64,000 bases of DNA. Origin: Acidocella aromatica. Lineage in GTDB: Bacteria > Pseudomonadota > Alphaproteobacteria > Acetobacterales > Acetobacteraceae. Below the pieces are notes generated by a model. The model ran no database searches. It saw only the letters and a list, made by a program, of their open reading frames with translations, and was not told the origin of the DNA. A program made the position numbers and the translations under genes. Where the stretch lies: positions 83,262-147,261 of the forward strand of contig NZ_JACHFJ010000006.1 in the NCBI RefSeq assembly GCF_014201825.1, written 5' to 3'. Shown one piece after another: positions 52,708-61,799 of the stretch (its first letter is position 1; each line of letters starts with the position of its first letter).

Positions 52708-53821
52708 CGACCAAGCGCTCCGCGGTTTTAGCTGTGCCCCCCAATGTGCCGCCAACGTAAAGCAGCTCCATCGCCACCAGAAGGAACAGAGTTAGCGGCG
52801 TGGCCAGCAGCACGGCAGACAGGCCGAACAGGATACTGAAAGCCACGGTCGATAGCAGCGACAGAACCGGTGGCAGAGAAGTGGCCTCGGCCTGCACGAT
52901 GGGCGTGACGAAATTGCCCTCGATAAAATGCACCCCGGCATACATGGCAATAACCAAAACAGCGTTGAGCGGCCCCTGGGTAAGCGCAACGAGTGTGGCG
53001 GGAACCGCCGCCAGAACAGCGCCGAAATAGGGAATGAAGGTCAATAATCCGCCAACCAGCCCGAGCGCAAAAGGTGCCTCAATGCCCAGCGCCCATAGGC
53101 CGAGCCCGGACAGACTGCCAATGATGAGCATCACGATAAACTGCCCCAACAGCCAGTGCAGCAGTACGTCGCCGGTCCGCTCCAGCAGACGATCCGCTGT
53201 GGCCCGATGGGCCGGCGGCACCAGCCGAAGGCAGAGCTGTCGGTAGAGCTGTGGCTGCGCGGCAAGATAAATGGCAACCAGAAATGTGAGGATGCCATAG
53301 CCGAGCGTGCTCGCCACAACTTGCATTCCCAACGTCACCGCGCGGCCGGCCGCACTGGTGAGTTCCGCTGGCGCGATCCCGCGCGCCTGTGCCAAGACAT
53401 AAGGACCATATGGTTGCGCCTGAAGCCAGGCGAGCGCTATGCGCAGACCCTGCGGCACCTGTTGAACAAGCTCGTTGAATTGCCCCGCGGCGACGGTGCC
53501 AAAAAATGTAAGGGAGGCCGCCAGGGCCGCCACAAACAGCAGGACGACCAGCGCGAGCCCGGCCGCCGTACCGATCCTGGCGCGGCGCCCGAGCGACTCG
53601 GCGGCCCGGCGCAGCCCGATCGAGATCAACACCGCGCCGAAAAGCAGCATGCCTAGATCGGCCAGCCGCCAAGCCGCCAAAGCCAGGGCCAGCACAAGGA
53701 GCGTAATGAGCAGCTTTTTAATAAAGCGCGCCAAGCCGGCATCTCCGGTTTGCTCTGTCGCAGGATTTACCGGCGCGGTAACCACAGCTCTATGTGCCTC
53801 TCCGATACAGCCAGTATCCAT
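52697..53821 (-). CDS. AI-2E family (PerM/TqsA-like) membrane transporter
   Basis: A 374-residue polytopic protein. TFIPYFGAVLAAVPATLVAL and HFIEGNFVTPIVQAEATSLPPVLSLLS are the diagnostic conserved segments of the AI-2E transporter family, which includes quorum-signal exporters and Na+/H+ antiporters. Adjacent P-type ATPase makes an ion-related role plausible. Start at ATG 53821; a GTG 9 bp upstream is possible. It is divergent from the cytochrome b561 gene over ~280 bp without another gene. Confidence 0.83.
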   Translation of the reverse strand: MDTGCIGEAHRAVVTAPVNPATEQTGDAGLARFIKKLLITLLVLALALAAWRLADLGMLLFGAVLISIGLRRAAESLGRRARIGTAAGLALVVLLFVAALAASLTFFGTVAAGQFNELVQQVPQGLRIALAWLQAQPYGPYVLAQARGIAPAELTSAAGRAVTLGMQVVASTLGYGILTFLVAIYLAAQPQLYRQLCLRLVPPAHRATADRLLERTGDVLLHWLLGQFIVMLIIGSLSGLGLWALGIEAPFALGLVGGLLTFIPYFGAVLAAVPATLVALTQGPLNAVLVIAMYAGVHFIEGNFVTPIVQAEATSLPPVLSLLSTVAFSILFGLSAVLLATPLTLFLLVAMELLYVGGTLGGTAKTAERLVDVH

Positions 53822-54100
53822 ATGATACACTTTAGAGTATTGTACCTTGACCTAGCGCAATAGAAGTTCATGGCGGCGGAATAAAAATTATCGCCGGTTA
53901 CGAAAGGCGCTCGAAACAATGAGATATAGCCGCGCGGAAAACCATCTGCTCGAACAGCCCAGGCTGGGGACCCCCGTACTCGTCGCATTGGTCGTGAGGC
54001 GAACGCTGGTGTCACCTCCTGCGGGCAATGGTCATGGCAGCGACAACCGCCATAGGCCGACTGCCCGGCTCGGTGGCTTGAACAAAGGAGACGGGACAGA

Positions 54101-54679
54101 ATGAATAACTCAACCGATCCGGCTAGAGCGGCAGCCGCCCCATTGGATAGTCCCGTGCGCTATGACAGCCTGACAATAGCGCTCCACTGGGTCACGGCGG
54201 CGCTGGTGCTGTTGCTCTTCGCCCTGGCGGAAACCTGGGATTTTTTTCCAAAACCCATACACCACTTGATGATAACCGGGCACATGTCGTTAGGCCTCGT
54301 GCTCGCCGCGGTGATCGCGCTGCGCATCCTCTGGCGCCTGCTGTCCCGCAGCAAAGCGTTCGCATCCAACCAAGGAATACTCGAGCAAGCGGCTAAGGCT
54401 CTGCACTATGTTCTATACGTGCTCATCACGGCGGAGGCGGTGCTCGGCTTCTTCACCCGGTGGACCGACAACCACGGTCTGAGCTTCTTTGGCCTGCTCA
54501 TCCCCTCGCCGTTCGGCACATTCTCCAAGGCGACAGGCGGCTTTGTTGAAGAAATTCACGACCTCAACGCCTGGCTGATCATCATTCTGGTTGGCGGCCA
54601 CACCCTGGCAGCACTCGGCCACCATTATTTGCTCAAGGATGACGTACTGCGCCGCATGTTGCCGCGGCGTGGAAGATAG
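54101..54679 (+). CDS. Cytochrome b561-type diheme membrane protein
   Basis: A 192-residue protein with four helices. Heme-ligand histidines sit in LTIALHWVTAALVLLLF, MITGHMSLGLVLAAVIALRILWR, ALHYVLYVLI and LVGGHTLAALGHHYL. The family transfers electrons between quinols and periplasmic acceptors, some as superoxide oxidase. AAAGGAG precedes the ATG by ~10 bases. It converges on phaC. Confidence 0.88.
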   Translation: MNNSTDPARAAAAPLDSPVRYDSLTIALHWVTAALVLLLFALAETWDFFPKPIHHLMITGHMSLGLVLAAVIALRILWRLLSRSKAFASNQGILEQAAKALHYVLYVLITAEAVLGFFTRWTDNHGLSFFGLLIPSPFGTFSKATGGFVEEIHDLNAWLIIILVGGHTLAALGHHYLLKDDVLRRMLPRRGR

Positions 54680-54710
54680 CCAGCCTACCACATGTCAGCG
54701 GCAATAGTTG

Positions 54711-56585
54711 TTACGGCATTAGCACGTATGTCCCCGGCGCGTCGCCGAGCGGGGGCATCCCATGCTCTGGCGCGCCCATCCCGGGCGGAGGCGCGCGTTC
54801 AGCCGCGCTTAACTCCTCAAGCCAAGCCTGCCAGGCCACCCACCACGATCCAGTTCGCCGCTCCGCCCCGACTGCCCAGCTATCCGGATCCCTGTACCGT
54901 TGCCCCTGTCGGCGCCGGTCGATCAGGTAAGAGCCAAACCCGGAATTCGGCGGATTAACAATCCCGACATTATGCCCACCCGTCGCGAGCACGAAGGTCA
55001 TATCCGTGTCCGTGAACAGCGCAACCTTGTAAACCGACCGCCAGGGAGCGATGTGGTCCCGCTCTGTCGCCACGACAAAGAATGGAGTGCCAATGTCGCG
55101 CAGCGCGACGACGCGGCCATTCACGGCAAACCGGCCAGCGGTAAGCCTGTTTTCCAGGAACAATCCGCGCAGATACTCGCTGTGCATACGCGCCGGCATG
55201 CGCGTCTGATCCGCGTTCCAGGCCCCAAGATCCGTCATCTGGTCACGTTCGCCGAGAATGTAATTGCGCACGAGCCTGGACCAGATCAGTTCGTTCGAAC
55301 GCAGGACCTGAAAAGCCGCGGACATGTGGCGTGTATCGAGATATCCCTGGTCCCACATTAAATCCTCCAGCAAGCCGATCTGCCGTTCGTCGAGAAACAG
55401 CAGCATCTCGCCGGCCTCGGCAAAATCGGTCTGGGCAGCGAACAGGGTAACGCTCGCGAGCCGCTCATCATGCTCACGGGCCATTGCCGCCGCCGCGATC
55501 GCAAGGATCGTCCCGCCCAGACAATAGCCACAGGCGTGGATCTTGCGGTCGGGTAGGACGCGCCCGACCGCTTCGAGCGCAGCCATAACACCGGCCTGCC
55601 GATAGTCGTCCAGGCTGATGTCACGGTCCCGATGACCCGGGTTTTTCCAGGAGATCATGAAAACGGTATGTCCGCGCGCGATCAGCCATTGCACCAAGGA
55701 GTTCTCCCGGGACAGATCCAGGATGTAGTATTTCATGATCCAGGCAGGAACAATCAGGACCGGTTCGGCAAACACCGTTTCGGTTACCGGTGTGTACTGG
55801 ATCAGCTCCATCAGATCATTACGTAAAATTACCTTGCCTTTTGCCGTCGCGACAGTGCTGCCGATCACAAACGCCTCGGTGCCGGCCGGCGGTGCGCCCG
55901 ATAGCAGCCGATCCAAATCCTCCCACCAGTTTTTTATCCCCTGGAGAAAGTTGAACCCGCCCGATTGAACCGTTCTCGAGATGACGGTCGGGTTAAGCCA
56001 GGGAATGTTTGCTGGGGACCATGTGTCGGCCATTTGACGAATCAGGAACTGCATCTCGTCCTCTGTTCGCTTGGGTACCCCTGGCACATTCCGCGCCGCC
56101 TCTAGCCACCAATCCTCGGCAACCATATGAGCGCGGGCAAAAGCGTTGAACGGCCATGCCGCCCAGTCCGCGCTGGAGAAGCGCCGATCCTCCGTTGGCT
56201 TCGAAAGCCATGAATCACCCTCGCCAACCATCGCGCCAGGCAATCTAAGCGTGAAGCTGACCATGCCACTGCCCGCCAGCGCGGCGAGTTCCGTCTGCTT
56301 TCCGGGGGAGATGGCAAGCTGCGTTACCCACTCCATCCAGGCATCGAAAATGAGACGATAAGATACCCCTTGCGTCATACGCGCCGCTATGGCGCGCAGG
56401 ACACGATCGAAATTATGAAAGTAATAAAAAGCAGCAAGATCAGCCTCCCGGCTTATCGCTGCCTCGCCGGATGCAACTCCTTTTCCTGGTCTTTGAGCAA
56501 TGGGGGGCGAAGTCCTCGCAGGGCTTGTTGCAGGCTCGCGTGATGATGGATGCATGTAAGCATCTCCAACCGAAGAGGGTTGCAT
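54711..56585 (-). CDS. phaC: Polyhydroxyalkanoate synthase, class I
   Basis: A 624-residue enzyme that polymerises 3-hydroxyacyl-CoA into storage polyester. The lipase-like box HACGYCLGGT carries the catalytic Cys (near residue 350). The acid is in FVVATERDHIAPWRSVYK and the His in LATGGHNVGIVNPP. The PhaC N-terminal domain is present (VSRTVQSGGFNFLQGIKNWWED). Length fits class I (~590-630). No phaA, phaB or phasin gene is adjacent, so it is an isolated copy. Confidence 0.92.
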   Translation of the reverse strand: MQPSSVGDAYMHPSSREPATSPARTSPPIAQRPGKGVASGEAAISREADLAAFYYFHNFDRVLRAIAARMTQGVSYRLIFDAWMEWVTQLAISPGKQTELAALAGSGMVSFTLRLPGAMVGEGDSWLSKPTEDRRFSSADWAAWPFNAFARAHMVAEDWWLEAARNVPGVPKRTEDEMQFLIRQMADTWSPANIPWLNPTVISRTVQSGGFNFLQGIKNWWEDLDRLLSGAPPAGTEAFVIGSTVATAKGKVILRNDLMELIQYTPVTETVFAEPVLIVPAWIMKYYILDLSRENSLVQWLIARGHTVFMISWKNPGHRDRDISLDDYRQAGVMAALEAVGRVLPDRKIHACGYCLGGTILAIAAAAMAREHDERLASVTLFAAQTDFAEAGEMLLFLDERQIGLLEDLMWDQGYLDTRHMSAAFQVLRSNELIWSRLVRNYILGERDQMTDLGAWNADQTRMPARMHSEYLRGLFLENRLTAGRFAVNGRVVALRDIGTPFFVVATERDHIAPWRSVYKVALFTDTDMTFVLATGGHNVGIVNPPNSGFGSYLIDRRRQGQRYRDPDSWAVGAERRTGSWWVAWQAWLEELSAAERAPPPGMGAPEHGMPPLGDAPGTYVLMP

Positions 56586-56819
56586 ATTAGCCTCCGGGAA
56601 CGACGGCTGTCATTGACAGCGATCAAACATACGCGGCTTGTTGATGAAGACCGTGGCGCGGGAGAGGTCCACAGCTTTCGTGAAGCTCAACCCTCCCCTG
56701 AATGAAGGTGTCCTCTCACCGCTAGGCGAGGACGTCACCTAGGTACTGGAGAAAATTCTCGCCTGGCTGAAGATGATCCGCATGGCACCTTTGAGATATA
56801 CCGTTGCAAAGTTCACCTC

Positions 56820-59129
56820 TCAGATATGGAGTACAACCTGGGCCACGATATGTTTCAGCAGGTCGAGTAACAACATGAAAAGCAAAACGCCGCCAATGAT
56901 TGCCCCCAGAATATTCCAACCAAGCGGCGCCATTAGTATACCGCAACCAGCAACCAAGAGACTGAAGGAAACCATAACAACCGTCGCGCCCGCCAACCAA
57001 ATGCTCGGGGCAGACGACCAGAACCAGCGCTCCTCGCGTATGACATAGATACTCGCCTGAATCGCCAGCATGAGCGTCATAAACGAAAGTGTACGAATTT
57101 GCGCCAGCGGCAAATGCCAGAGGCCTCGGCCGATTTGCAGCATCAGGGTGGCATAGCCGAGCGTTGCCAGCCCGTAAATTCCACCCTCGCCGATGATCCG
57201 GCCAATCCGCCAATGCCGTGGATGGGAGGAGGGCAACGCACGATCCGTGGTGATCGCCATGGTCAGGAAATCATTGACGATCAGCAGCAAGACCATCAGC
57301 AGCGGCGTCAAAACCGCATGCCCCGTGATCACTAATCCCAGCGCGAGATAGAACACAAACGCGATTTTTCGAACCACCATTGAGAGTGTATAGGTTCTAA
57401 TGCGTTGGAAGGCCGCGCGCCCCTCGCGGATCGCGTCAAGGATGCCTGCAAGCCCAGGCGATGTCAGCACTAGCCCCGCCGCCGCCTTAGCGACATCGGT
57501 TGCCGTTGAGACCGCGATACCCATTTGCGCCTGACGCAGCGCCGGAGCGTCATTGGTGCCATCGCCGCACATGCCAACCACATGGCCATCGCGTTGAAAC
57601 AGCTTTACCAGACGGAATTTCTGTTCCGGAAACACCCCGGCAAATACGCCGTAATCGCCTGGCGCAGTGAGCTTTTCCAACATAGCCGACTCACAGACTT
57701 CGCCAGTTATTCCAACAGATTTGGCAATAACAGCTGCGGTCTCCGGCGCATCTCCCGTCACCATGACCACATGCACGCCGAGACTGTGCAAGGTGGCGAT
57801 CAGGCTTGCTGCATCCTCGCGAGGTGGGTCGGCGAGGCCGAGCAATCCGAGTAGAACAGTCGTGGTGCCACTGGTCCGGGTGACGGCCAGAACCCGGCAG
57901 CCTGCCTCGGTGAGATGCTTGTGGGCATTCTCTTGTTCAGCAGATAGCGGCACCGAGACCAGTGCCCCGAGTGCTCCTTTGCGGAGCAGATCGCCATCCG
58001 CAAGCCGCGCTTGGGCATATTTGCGGGCAGGATCGAAAGGCTCAAAACTTATAGCGGTTGGCACAGCCACGCCTCGCGCCCGGGCGGCATCGATAAGAAC
58101 TTGATCGACCGGATCACCACCCTCAGACGATGCGGCGGCGGCGGCGGCCAACACAGCGTCCTCGGCGGTGCCACCGAAGCCCAAGATGCTGTGGATCGAT
58201 AGCGCATTCTGCGTCAATGTGCCGGTCTTGTCAGTGCAAAGCAGGCTCATGGTCGCTGCCTCGTTGATGGCCGCGAGCCGTGTAGGCAGCACGGCGCCGC
58301 GTACAAGTCGCCGCGCCGAAAGCGCGGCGGCGAGCGTGAAGGTCGAAGGCAGCGCCACTGGGATCGAGGCAAGCAGCGCGGTCAGCAGCAAGGGTACGGA
58401 TTCGTCGAATGTCCGACCAATCGCATGGGCATAGGCAAGCATCGCCAACACTACGGCGCCGTTGATCAGGGCAAGATCGCGCACCACAGATAAAACCGCG
58501 CGCTGCTCCCCACTGACCCCGTGCGCATCCTGCACCAGCGAGGCGGTCTTGCCGAAATAGGTATGCGAGCCGGTCGCCATGACAATCCCCGTTGCTTCCC
58601 CATGGCGGATCATCGCACCGGCATAGGCCAACTCTCCTGGCTTGCGCTCAACCGGCAGGGACTCCCCGGTTAACATTGATTGATCGATCAGCACGCTACC
58701 CGAGGTAAGTTTAGTGTCGGCAGGTACCACGGCCCCAAGTGCCAGTTTTATCTGATCTCCGGGAACCAGGCCGGACGCATCTATGCGCATCCAGAGACCA
58801 TCGCGCCGGACAGATGCCGTAACGGCGAGCGTCTGTCGTAGCGCCGCAACCGCGTCTTTGGCACGAGCCTCCTGCGTCATTCCAAGAACTGCATTGAAAA
58901 TCAGCAGCACCGAAATAATCATGGCTTGAGGCCCGTGGCCGAGAAACAACTCCAGCAGGATTGTTGCTTCCAGCATCCAGGGCAATGGTCCCCATAGTTT
59001 GGTTGCCAGCGCGTGCAGCCAGCTTTCCGAGATCTCGGTAACGGCATTCGCTCCAAAACGCTTCAACAGCTTTGCAGCTTCAGCAGTCGACAAACCCTGT
59101 TCGATTTTTTCGCTCATCCCGGCATCCAT
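56820..59129 (-). CDS. Plasma-membrane proton-efflux P-type ATPase (type IIIA)
   Basis: A 769-residue H+-exporting pump like those of archaea and acidophilic bacteria. GLSTAEAAKLLKRFGANAVTE, actuator LTGES, ion helix SIPVALPSTFTLAAAL, phosphorylation site LLCTDKTGTLTQNALSI and hinge GMCGDGTNDAPALRQAQMGIAV are intact. It should help hold cytoplasmic pH against acid. A TATAAT box (59139-59134) lies 4 bases before the first ATG, so either the mRNA is nearly leaderless or translation starts at the second Met (59117). Between it and phaC (56586-56819) nothing else is coded. Confidence 0.9.
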   Translation of the reverse strand: MDAGMSEKIEQGLSTAEAAKLLKRFGANAVTEISESWLHALATKLWGPLPWMLEATILLELFLGHGPQAMIISVLLIFNAVLGMTQEARAKDAVAALRQTLAVTASVRRDGLWMRIDASGLVPGDQIKLALGAVVPADTKLTSGSVLIDQSMLTGESLPVERKPGELAYAGAMIRHGEATGIVMATGSHTYFGKTASLVQDAHGVSGEQRAVLSVVRDLALINGAVVLAMLAYAHAIGRTFDESVPLLLTALLASIPVALPSTFTLAAALSARRLVRGAVLPTRLAAINEAATMSLLCTDKTGTLTQNALSIHSILGFGGTAEDAVLAAAAAASSEGGDPVDQVLIDAARARGVAVPTAISFEPFDPARKYAQARLADGDLLRKGALGALVSVPLSAEQENAHKHLTEAGCRVLAVTRTSGTTTVLLGLLGLADPPREDAASLIATLHSLGVHVVMVTGDAPETAAVIAKSVGITGEVCESAMLEKLTAPGDYGVFAGVFPEQKFRLVKLFQRDGHVVGMCGDGTNDAPALRQAQMGIAVSTATDVAKAAAGLVLTSPGLAGILDAIREGRAAFQRIRTYTLSMVVRKIAFVFYLALGLVITGHAVLTPLLMVLLLIVNDFLTMAITTDRALPSSHPRHWRIGRIIGEGGIYGLATLGYATLMLQIGRGLWHLPLAQIRTLSFMTLMLAIQASIYVIREERWFWSSAPSIWLAGATVVMVSFSLLVAGCGILMAPLGWNILGAIIGGVLLFMLLLDLLKHIVAQVVLHI

Positions 59130-59233
59130 CTGAATTATACCTTGATCTTTGTTTTTCCCCGGAGAGATACCCAGATCAGGCCATTACCTAATCTACATAT
59201 GTGTCCAGTAATTCCTCAAGGACAACGTCGCGA

Positions 59234-59733
59234 TCATGGTCGAGTAGCCAGGCCATTTGGCTTCGTCCTCACAGATCCGAGCCGGCTGCTTTCCCGCACC
59301 CGGCTCTTCCTGGAGGGAACCCGCGTCATACCACGCATGGTATCCAAGGATGCGTGATCCGAGGCTAGGGTGAACACGCGGTAACATCTTCGAACCAGCC
59401 TCAATCCATCCGCCAATTTTTCTGCCTTCACCGCCTCAGGTAGCTGAACCAAATACGTCTTGTGGGAATCCGCTGAGAGAGCGCCAGTTGTGCGACGTGC
59501 CGTAGTCCGGCTGGCATGAATGGTCAGACGCCCGCGCTCCATCCTTGAAAATTCCGTCATGAGCATGCTATCATGCCCGACACGGTGGAACAGCTTCAGC
59601 CCGAATTGCTGTCCGAGGCCAGAAATTGCGGAAGATGCGGCGGACTGGCTCAGGTTCAGCGCTTTCGCCGTGCGCGCGTGACATGCTCGTGCTCGGCCAC
59701 GGTGGCGAAAATCCTCAGCTGCTAAAATGTCAT
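59234..59733 (-). pseudogene. Broken second copy of the LysR regulator, fused to unidentified sequence
   Basis: The frame equivalent to the intact LysR gene starts at ATG 59733, but codon 4 is TAG and a frameshift follows within 30 codons. In the shifted frame the homology resumes: ALNLSQSAASSAISGLGQQF and GLKLFHRVG. It then skips ~30 residues to MTEFSRMERGRLTIHASRT (near 59510-59570). Left of that, to ~59234, the sequence (TYLVQLPEAVKAEKLADGLRLV) is not LysR; it may be an insertion-sequence remnant. The regulator copy is dead, whereas its upstream control region is preserved. Bases 59130-59233 show nothing else. Confidence 0.85.
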
Positions 59734-59866
59734 GCACCGCCATGCTCCTGCCACAGGACATCAGACAGTATTACACCAATCAATAATTCAGAGAGATCGT
59801 TCCAAGAAGAACAATAAATTATTAAAATAACAAGACTTCATCTAATGTCATGGGCGTTAGAAAAGC
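59731..59866. repeat. Uninterrupted copy of the LysR control region
   Basis: It aligns gap-free with 3260-3358 joined to 11458-11494. It includes the dyad CTAATG-N7-CGTTAG at 59842-59860. Only substitutions separate the copies. It shows the DNA as it was before the transposon entered the other copy. Confidence 0.85.
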
Positions 59867-59926
59867 GGCTCCCCGTCGCTTCATGCCCGGGCCAGCCTTT
59901 CGCAGCTTAAAGCAAGGAAAACCGCA

Positions 59927-60748
59927 ATGACGCATAATGAGGATAATGTTCGAGGCGCGAACCGCCGGGCTTTGTTGAGCGGGGCCGGACTGTCCATCGC
60001 CGCGGCGGGGCTTGCCGCCGCGGCGGCACTGCCCGCCCATGCCACTGAGCCGAGCCCCCCAAATCTGGAACCGAACACTGGAGCCACGCTCGCGGCGTTG
60101 ACGAAACAACTCGCCATCCTGCCCCGCCGCCGCCAGTTCAGTACGGTGCCGATGATTCTCACCGATCCCGCGCAATGGGACAGCGAGGCTCTGAATGCGG
60201 TTCTCGCCTATCGCGGCGGACCGAAGCAGGTGTGGGACAATACCGATCTCGCTGGCCCCTGGCTCAACCTGATGCGCAACTCGCTCAATGTCGAGATCTA
60301 CGCCTGGAAGCATCCGGACTTCCTGATCGCCTCGGCCACGCATGCCTCCGCCCATCTGGCGCTTTACGACCAGACGGCCTGGGACAAATACAAGTTGGCC
60401 GCATTCACGGGCGGAAAGTTCTCCACCAACACGCTGATCGAAACTCCGCCAGCCGCCAAGGGCGATGTGTCCAATATCCAGAACCCCGCAGGCCCGTTTT
60501 CACCGGCAGCAAACAGCATCGCAGTGCTGCAGCAGCGGGGGGTGGTGTTCCTCGCCTGCCATAACGCCATCTGGGAACTCAGCGGGGCGCTGCTGAAAGC
60601 TGGCGTTAATCCCGGCGGGCTCTCTCACGAAGCTCTGGCGGCCGACCTGACCAACCACCTGATTCCGGGCGCCATCCTCAGCCCTGGCACCGTTGGCACC
60701 ATCCCCGAATTGCAGCGTGCCGGATTCCACTACGCGGTAGCGGCATAA
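59927..60748 (+). CDS. Tat-exported DsrE-like protein of the thiosulfate operon
   Basis: A 273-residue protein with a twin-arginine signal (NRRALLSGAGLSIAAAG, ending AHA). The last ~70 residues, GVVFLACHNAIWELSGALLK and LIPGAILSPGTVGTIPELQRAGFHYAV, resemble the DsrE sulfur-relay fold, with a Cys in the position typical of family members. A periplasmic sulfur-binding or transfer role fits its place ahead of DoxDA. AAGGAAAA precedes the ATG. The upstream region carries the LysR-type dyad. Family assignment is by pattern and moderate. Confidence 0.65.
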   Translation: MTHNEDNVRGANRRALLSGAGLSIAAAGLAAAAALPAHATEPSPPNLEPNTGATLAALTKQLAILPRRRQFSTVPMILTDPAQWDSEALNAVLAYRGGPKQVWDNTDLAGPWLNLMRNSLNVEIYAWKHPDFLIASATHASAHLALYDQTAWDKYKLAAFTGGKFSTNTLIETPPAAKGDVSNIQNPAGPFSPAANSIAVLQQRGVVFLACHNAIWELSGALLKAGVNPGGLSHEALAADLTNHLIPGAILSPGTVGTIPELQRAGFHYAVAA

Positions 60749-60780
60749 CCCTCCGACCAAACAGAAACGGCTTCATATCC

Positions 60781-61767
60781 ATGAGACTCGTGAAAGACTT
60801 TAAGAAACTTCTGGTCCTGGCGGTACTTTCGGCAATGCCGCTTGCCGTCCATGCGCAAAGCCAGCCGCACGGCTATAACGATCAGGTCTTCCCTCCCTGG
60901 CAGCACGGCGCAAATAATGACGCGCTGAACAAAGGCTTCGACTTCACGGTTCCCGAGGTCGATAACATGGCCGATTTCCACGGCGATCTTTCCGATCCGA
61001 AGCTGGTTCTCTATGTCGGCGGCAATTATTACTTCGCCATGGCCCCATTGGTCGCGGCGTTCGAGGCGGCCAATCCGCAGTACAAAGGGCACATCTTCTA
61101 TGTGACCATTCCGCCGGGCATGTTGGCGAAAATCATGCAGCAAGGGGGCACCATCACATCCGGCAACATGACCTTCACTGTAAAGCCCGACGCCTATCTC
61201 GCAGGGTTGAAAAAGGTTCAATCACTGATCGATACTGGTGTTCTCAGTGCCCCTGCGGTGCCTTACGTCACCAACGATCTGACGATCATGGTCCCGAAAG
61301 GCAATCCAGCACATATCGAGAGCCTGGCAGATCTCGGCAGGCCGGGTGTCAAACTGGCCATGCCCAACCCAACCTATGAGGGAATTGGCAAGCAAATCGA
61401 AGCCTCGCTGCGCAAGGCTGGCGGCGATGCGCTGGAAACCCAAATCTACCAGACTGGCGTGCAAAATGGTACGACGATCCTGACACATATCCACCACCGC
61501 CAAACGCCCTTGCTCCTGATGCAAGGCCTGGCGGATGCCGGTGTCACCTGGAAATCCGAGGCAATCTTCCAGGAGGAAATCGGCAACCCGATCAGCGACG
61601 TGCCCATTCCTCCGGCCGAAAACTCCACGGCCATTTATGCCGGAGCCGTTGTAAAAGACGCCGCGCATCCAGATGCCGCCAAGGCGTGGCTAGCGTTTCT
61701 GCGCTCCCCCACTGCTCTGTCCATCTTCGAGCATTACGGCTTCAAACCATATACGGGACACTCTTGA
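60781..61767 (+). CDS. Periplasmic substrate-binding protein (molybdate/sulfate-binding type II fold)
   Basis: A 328-residue protein with a signal peptide (ending VHAQS). LVLYVGGNYYFAMAPLVAAFEAANP, VPYVTNDLTIMVPKGNPAHIESLADLGRPGVKLAMPNP and DAAKAWLAFLRSPTALSIFEHYGF are the standard segments of an oxyanion-binding extracellular protein. No ABC permease or ATPase is next to it, so it may feed DoxDA or act alone. It starts 32 bp after the DsrE-like gene and precedes doxDA by 32 bp. Confidence 0.8.
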   Translation: MRLVKDFKKLLVLAVLSAMPLAVHAQSQPHGYNDQVFPPWQHGANNDALNKGFDFTVPEVDNMADFHGDLSDPKLVLYVGGNYYFAMAPLVAAFEAANPQYKGHIFYVTIPPGMLAKIMQQGGTITSGNMTFTVKPDAYLAGLKKVQSLIDTGVLSAPAVPYVTNDLTIMVPKGNPAHIESLADLGRPGVKLAMPNPTYEGIGKQIEASLRKAGGDALETQIYQTGVQNGTTILTHIHHRQTPLLLMQGLADAGVTWKSEAIFQEEIGNPISDVPIPPAENSTAIYAGAVVKDAAHPDAAKAWLAFLRSPTALSIFEHYGFKPYTGHS

Positions 61768-61799
61768 GCCCATGCGCTCAACATAAAAGGATCAGCTAA

